Assembly (NCBI RefSeq): GCF_005876985.1
Contig: NZ_VAHD01000002.1
Location: 682,001-746,000, forward strand
Direction of reading: 5' to 3'
DNA from: Rhodoferax bucti
Lineage (GTDB): Bacteria; Pseudomonadota; Gammaproteobacteria; Burkholderiales; Burkholderiaceae_C
Length of the DNA stretch: 64,000 nucleotides
Numbering within the stretch: position 1 is the first letter of the stretch; every line of letters begins with the position of its first letter. The position numbers were made by a program, and so were the translations under genes. This document shows positions 61,713-64,000 of this stretch, one piece after another. The notes beneath the pieces are model-generated. The model searched no databases, was not told the DNA's origin, and saw nothing but the letters and a program-made list of their open reading frames with translations.

Positions 61713-63157
61713 AAAGACTCCACAAAAGCGACCAGTGCGCGGCGCTCATCGGCTGAAAGTTTGAGTACCCGCTCTTTGGCGGCCTGTGCCTCGCCGCCGT
61801 GCCAAAGAATGGCTTCCAGCACGCCGTTGGCACGCCCGTCGTGCAGCAAGCGGCGGTGGCCGTTCACGTCGTGGATCAGGCCCACGCCCCAGAGAGGCGG
61901 GGTTTTCCACTGTCGGCCATTGGCTGCAAAGTCGGGCCGGCCATCCGCCAGCGCGGGCCCCATGTCGTGGAGCAGCAAGTCGGTATAAGGCCAGATGGTG
62001 AGGCCTTGTACCTTGGGGCTGGACAAACGGGGGAACGGTGGCTCGCCCGTGGTGTAGCTGGGTCGGTGGCAGGCGCTGCACTGTGCTTGGGTGAACAGCG
62101 CTTGCCCCTGGGCGACGGTCGCCGACTCGGCATGGCGGCGCGCGGCCGGCGCCAGGGTGGCTTGGTAAAAGACCACATCCGACAAGGTGCGGTCGTCGAT
62201 CTCGGGGGCCTTTCCTTGCGCGCCTCGGGGGGCGGCGAGGCAGTCTTTTTGCGCGGGGGTGCAGGCTTCTTGTGGGTGCTGGGTCGAGGTGATGCCGATG
62301 TCCCCCAAAAACGCCCCCGCCGTCTGGCTGGCAATGCTAGCCTGGTTGGCCTTCCAGCCGAAACGGCCTACGCGCATGGCCTGGGCGAAGTCGTCCCACA
62401 CATGATTGACCTGGCCTTTGATGGGGCCGGGGCTTGCCGCTTGCGCAGCCGCATTGGCCACAATGTCGGCCTCAGGAATAGCCTCTAGCAAACCTACGCC
62501 CGCCATGTGCGGTGCAATGCGGGGGCTCAACATGGCACCCGGTGCCAGCGGGCCATAGGCCAAGTTGACAAGTTCGTAGTGGGGTTGACGCAAGGTGTAA
62601 GGGGTGCCGTCTGCAAAGCGGCCCCGCAGTGTTTGGTAGCGAATGCGAACCTGCCCCTCGGGCTGCACGCCTTGGATGGCGGCGTTGTTGAACTGGTCGC
62701 CATACACCGGGTCGGGCACCACGCCACCGTGGGCGCCCACACCCGGCACCGAGAGGCGCATCAGCAGCGCCACGGGCTGCTCGCTCAGCCCTTTGCGGAA
62801 GTCGGGCGGAGCGCCACGCCCGTCTTGCACATGGCAGCCGCCGCACGACCGGGCGATGAAGTGAGGGCCTAATCCGTCACGCGCGGTGGTGGATGCCGGT
62901 GCTTCCACCCAATTGCGCCTGAAAAAAGAGTTGCCCACGGCAAAGCGGGCGCGCTCTTCATCATCCAGCGTGGGCAAGGGCATGGAAAACGCATTGCGTC
63001 CGGTGGCAAAAGCGGTGGCTGCACCCGCTGTCAGCTCGCCTTGCGCGTTGCCGCTGGTTTGGGGGCTGGTATTGCCCCACAGGGGCCAACACAAAGCGGC
63101 GAAGGCACCTGCGGCAGAAATAGCCAGGCCGAACTTTTGGCGAGGCCGCAGCTTCAT
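61709..63157 (-). CDS. Di-heme thiol-oxidoreductase-like protein (COG3488, cytochrome c peroxidase-like)
   Basis: 482 residues with an N-terminal signal anchor (about 8-27). Two c-type heme sites: CGGCH at 105-109 and CSACH at 360-364. Between and after them lie FFRRNWVEAPAS, PGVGAHGGVVPDPVYGDQFNN and the C-terminal HDGRANGVLEAILWHGGEA. The family (di-heme oxidoreductase, putative peroxidase) is found between two imelysin genes in many proteobacteria, as here, and is presumed to act with them in periplasmic iron handling or redox. ATGA and GTGA overlaps couple it to both neighbours. Confidence 0.9.
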   Translation of the reverse strand: MKLRPRQKFGLAISAAGAFAALCWPLWGNTSPQTSGNAQGELTAGAATAFATGRNAFSMPLPTLDDEERARFAVGNSFFRRNWVEAPASTTARDGLGPHFIARSCGGCHVQDGRGAPPDFRKGLSEQPVALLMRLSVPGVGAHGGVVPDPVYGDQFNNAAIQGVQPEGQVRIRYQTLRGRFADGTPYTLRQPHYELVNLAYGPLAPGAMLSPRIAPHMAGVGLLEAIPEADIVANAAAQAASPGPIKGQVNHVWDDFAQAMRVGRFGWKANQASIASQTAGAFLGDIGITSTQHPQEACTPAQKDCLAAPRGAQGKAPEIDDRTLSDVVFYQATLAPAARRHAESATVAQGQALFTQAQCSACHRPSYTTGEPPFPRLSSPKVQGLTIWPYTDLLLHDMGPALADGRPDFAANGRQWKTPPLWGVGLIHDVNGHRRLLHDGRANGVLEAILWHGGEAQAAKERVLKLSADERRALVAFVESL

Positions 63158-64000
63158 TTGGTTTGGGCGAGCTTGGTGATGCCGATGGCAGCGGCCGCTT
63201 CGGTGATGTCCTTGGACTGCTGCACCAGGCTGTCGATGGTTTTTTGCACCCGCTGGCGACCGGGGGCGTTTTTGTCGCCCACGATCTCGCGGTCAAACGG
63301 AGCCTGGATGGCACTGGCGTTGGCTACGCTGGTCGCGATCTGCTGGCTGGTACGCTCCGCCACCAGGGCGTTTTTTGCTGCAACTAGGTCTTTGAGAGAA
63401 GGGCCTTGCAAGAGACTGCCGTCCAGGCGCTTATAGCTGCCCAGCCACACGTTTTCGATGCCCTGTGCGTTGGCCACGATGTCGCGGTGGGTGTTATCGG
63501 AGAAGCACGAGTGCTCGTCTTCCTTGTCCTGGGTGTTCATGGCGACTTCCATGCGCTCGCCCGCCAACTCGCCGCGCGAGAGGGAACCCAAGCCCACAAT
63601 CATTTTGCGCACCGACTGCATGCCGCCTTGCTCGAACCGGGCGCGGTAATTTTTGGCACCGGGCGCCCATGCGTTGACGAGAAAGCTCAAGTCATCTACC
63701 AGCAGCTCGGTAGCGGTGTTCAGGAAAGCCCTGCGTCGATCTGCGTTGGGTACTTTGCCATCCACAAAGTCTTCAAAGGAGCGGTTGCCGGGGCCGGTGT
63801 CGCTTTGGTCTTGGCCCCACAACATGAATTCGATGGCATGCCAACCCGCAGCAATGTTTTCTTCACCGCCGCGCTCATTGAGCTTGGCCAGATTGGCTTT
63901 GGTTATTTTGATTTTGGGGTTGTTGACGATGCCGGCTTTAGGCTTGCCCGCCACGCTGTCGATATACGACTCGTCCAGCGGCCAGGCGTTCAGGCGGCCT
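63154..64000 (-). CDS. Imelysin-family iron-regulated protein, first copy (cut by window edge)
   Basis: About 281 C-terminal residues are in the window; the frame is open to base 64000 (upstream codons read RLNAWPLDESYIDS), so the start lies outside. The GxHxxE motif is intact: AAGWHAIEFMLWGQD. KNYRARFEQGG, GLGSLSRGELAGERMEVA, DKEDEHSCFSDNTHRDI and IENVWLGSYKRLDG are typical of IrpA/IcmP-type imelysins. It is the first visible gene of the imelysin / di-heme / imelysin / DUF1513 operon and overlaps the di-heme gene by ATGA. Its promoter and any Fur site are beyond the edge. Confidence 0.92.
   Translation of the reverse strand, partial: GRLNAWPLDESYIDSVAGKPKAGIVNNPKIKITKANLAKLNERGGEENIAAGWHAIEFMLWGQDQSDTGPGNRSFEDFVDGKVPNADRRRAFLNTATELLVDDLSFLVNAWAPGAKNYRARFEQGGMQSVRKMIVGLGSLSRGELAGERMEVAMNTQDKEDEHSCFSDNTHRDIVANAQGIENVWLGSYKRLDGSLLQGPSLKDLVAAKNALVAERTSQQIATSVANASAIQAPFDREIVGDKNAPGRQRVQKTIDSLVQQSKDITEAAAAIGITKLAQTK

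Noticed and set aside
1-64000. CRISPR arrays, insertion sequences, prophage genes, integrase attachment sites
   Set aside because: No regular spacer-repeat array, transposase, integrase or phage structural gene was seen. The two tRNA genes have no adjacent integrase or truncated tRNA duplicate.

Overview
The window is GC-rich, densely packed chromosomal DNA from a betaproteobacterium of the order Burkholderiales. It is most likely from the family Comamonadaceae (Rhodoferax/Curvibacter/Polaromonas-like). Support comes from an EF-P with Arg32 next to earP, the surE-pcm-nlpD-rpoS block, the purM / AI-2E transporter / hda order, hupB-tRNA-Val-ppiD, a phasin, and protein sequences of Comamonadaceae type. 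There is no insertion sequence, prophage, CRISPR array or rRNA, no gene-free stretch reaches 300 bases, and the content is mostly core genome.

Layout. 1-2.9 kb: arginine biosynthesis (argD-argF), a DUF3579 protein and rpsT. 3-5.4 kb: murJ and a SirB1-like protein. 5.5-11.2 kb: purM diverging from an AI-2E-type transporter, hda, a HAD phosphatase, pcnB and folK. 11.3-13.3 kb: a chemoreceptor and a RidA protein. 13.4-28.2 kb: three separate sets of the circularly permuted ATP-grasp / alpha-E / transglutaminase system, interleaved with a HiPIP, an orphan ParA-type ATPase, an AbrB-type membrane protein and comEC. 28.4-36.4 kb: phasin, thioesterase, nitroreductase, pncB, a 2-hydroxyacid dehydrogenase, rmuC, an MFS transporter and a LOG-family protein. 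36.4-45 kb: HPP-CBS protein, efp and its rhamnosyltransferase earP, uvrC, pgsA, hupB, tRNA-Val, ppiD, tRNA-His. 45-51.1 kb: a quinone reductase, surE-pcm-nlpD-rpoS and rlmD. 51.1-53 kb: a small lipoprotein, a BI-1/YccA protein and a GlcG/HbpS protein. 53-64 kb: iron. This holds a siderophore receptor-piuC-tonB-exbB-exbD-hemP run with bfd and a SEL1 protein behind Fur-box-like sites, then an imelysin / di-heme oxidase / imelysin / DUF1513 operon that runs off the right edge.

The most striking signal is not a gene. A 44-bp repeat with invariant internal spacing occurs ten times, plus one palindromic double copy. Eight copies lie wholly inside coding sequences (HAD phosphatase, fused ATP-grasp/alpha-E protein, comEC twice, earP, rpoS, rlmD, an imelysin). 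They are inserted in both orientations, and each orientation is always read in the same open frame. A ninth copy supplies the last codons and stop of a transglutaminase gene. This resembles in behaviour, not in sequence, the protein-coding palindromic elements of Rickettsia, and is the best candidate here for an under-described system.

Genes are tightly coupled: ATGA or GTGA start/stop overlaps join argD-argF, hda-HAD, the fused ATP-grasp gene and its transglutaminase, thioesterase-nitroreductase, pncB-dehydrogenase, rmuC-MFS, surE-pcm and the imelysin operon. Functions come from reading the translated sequences by eye; no database search was run.
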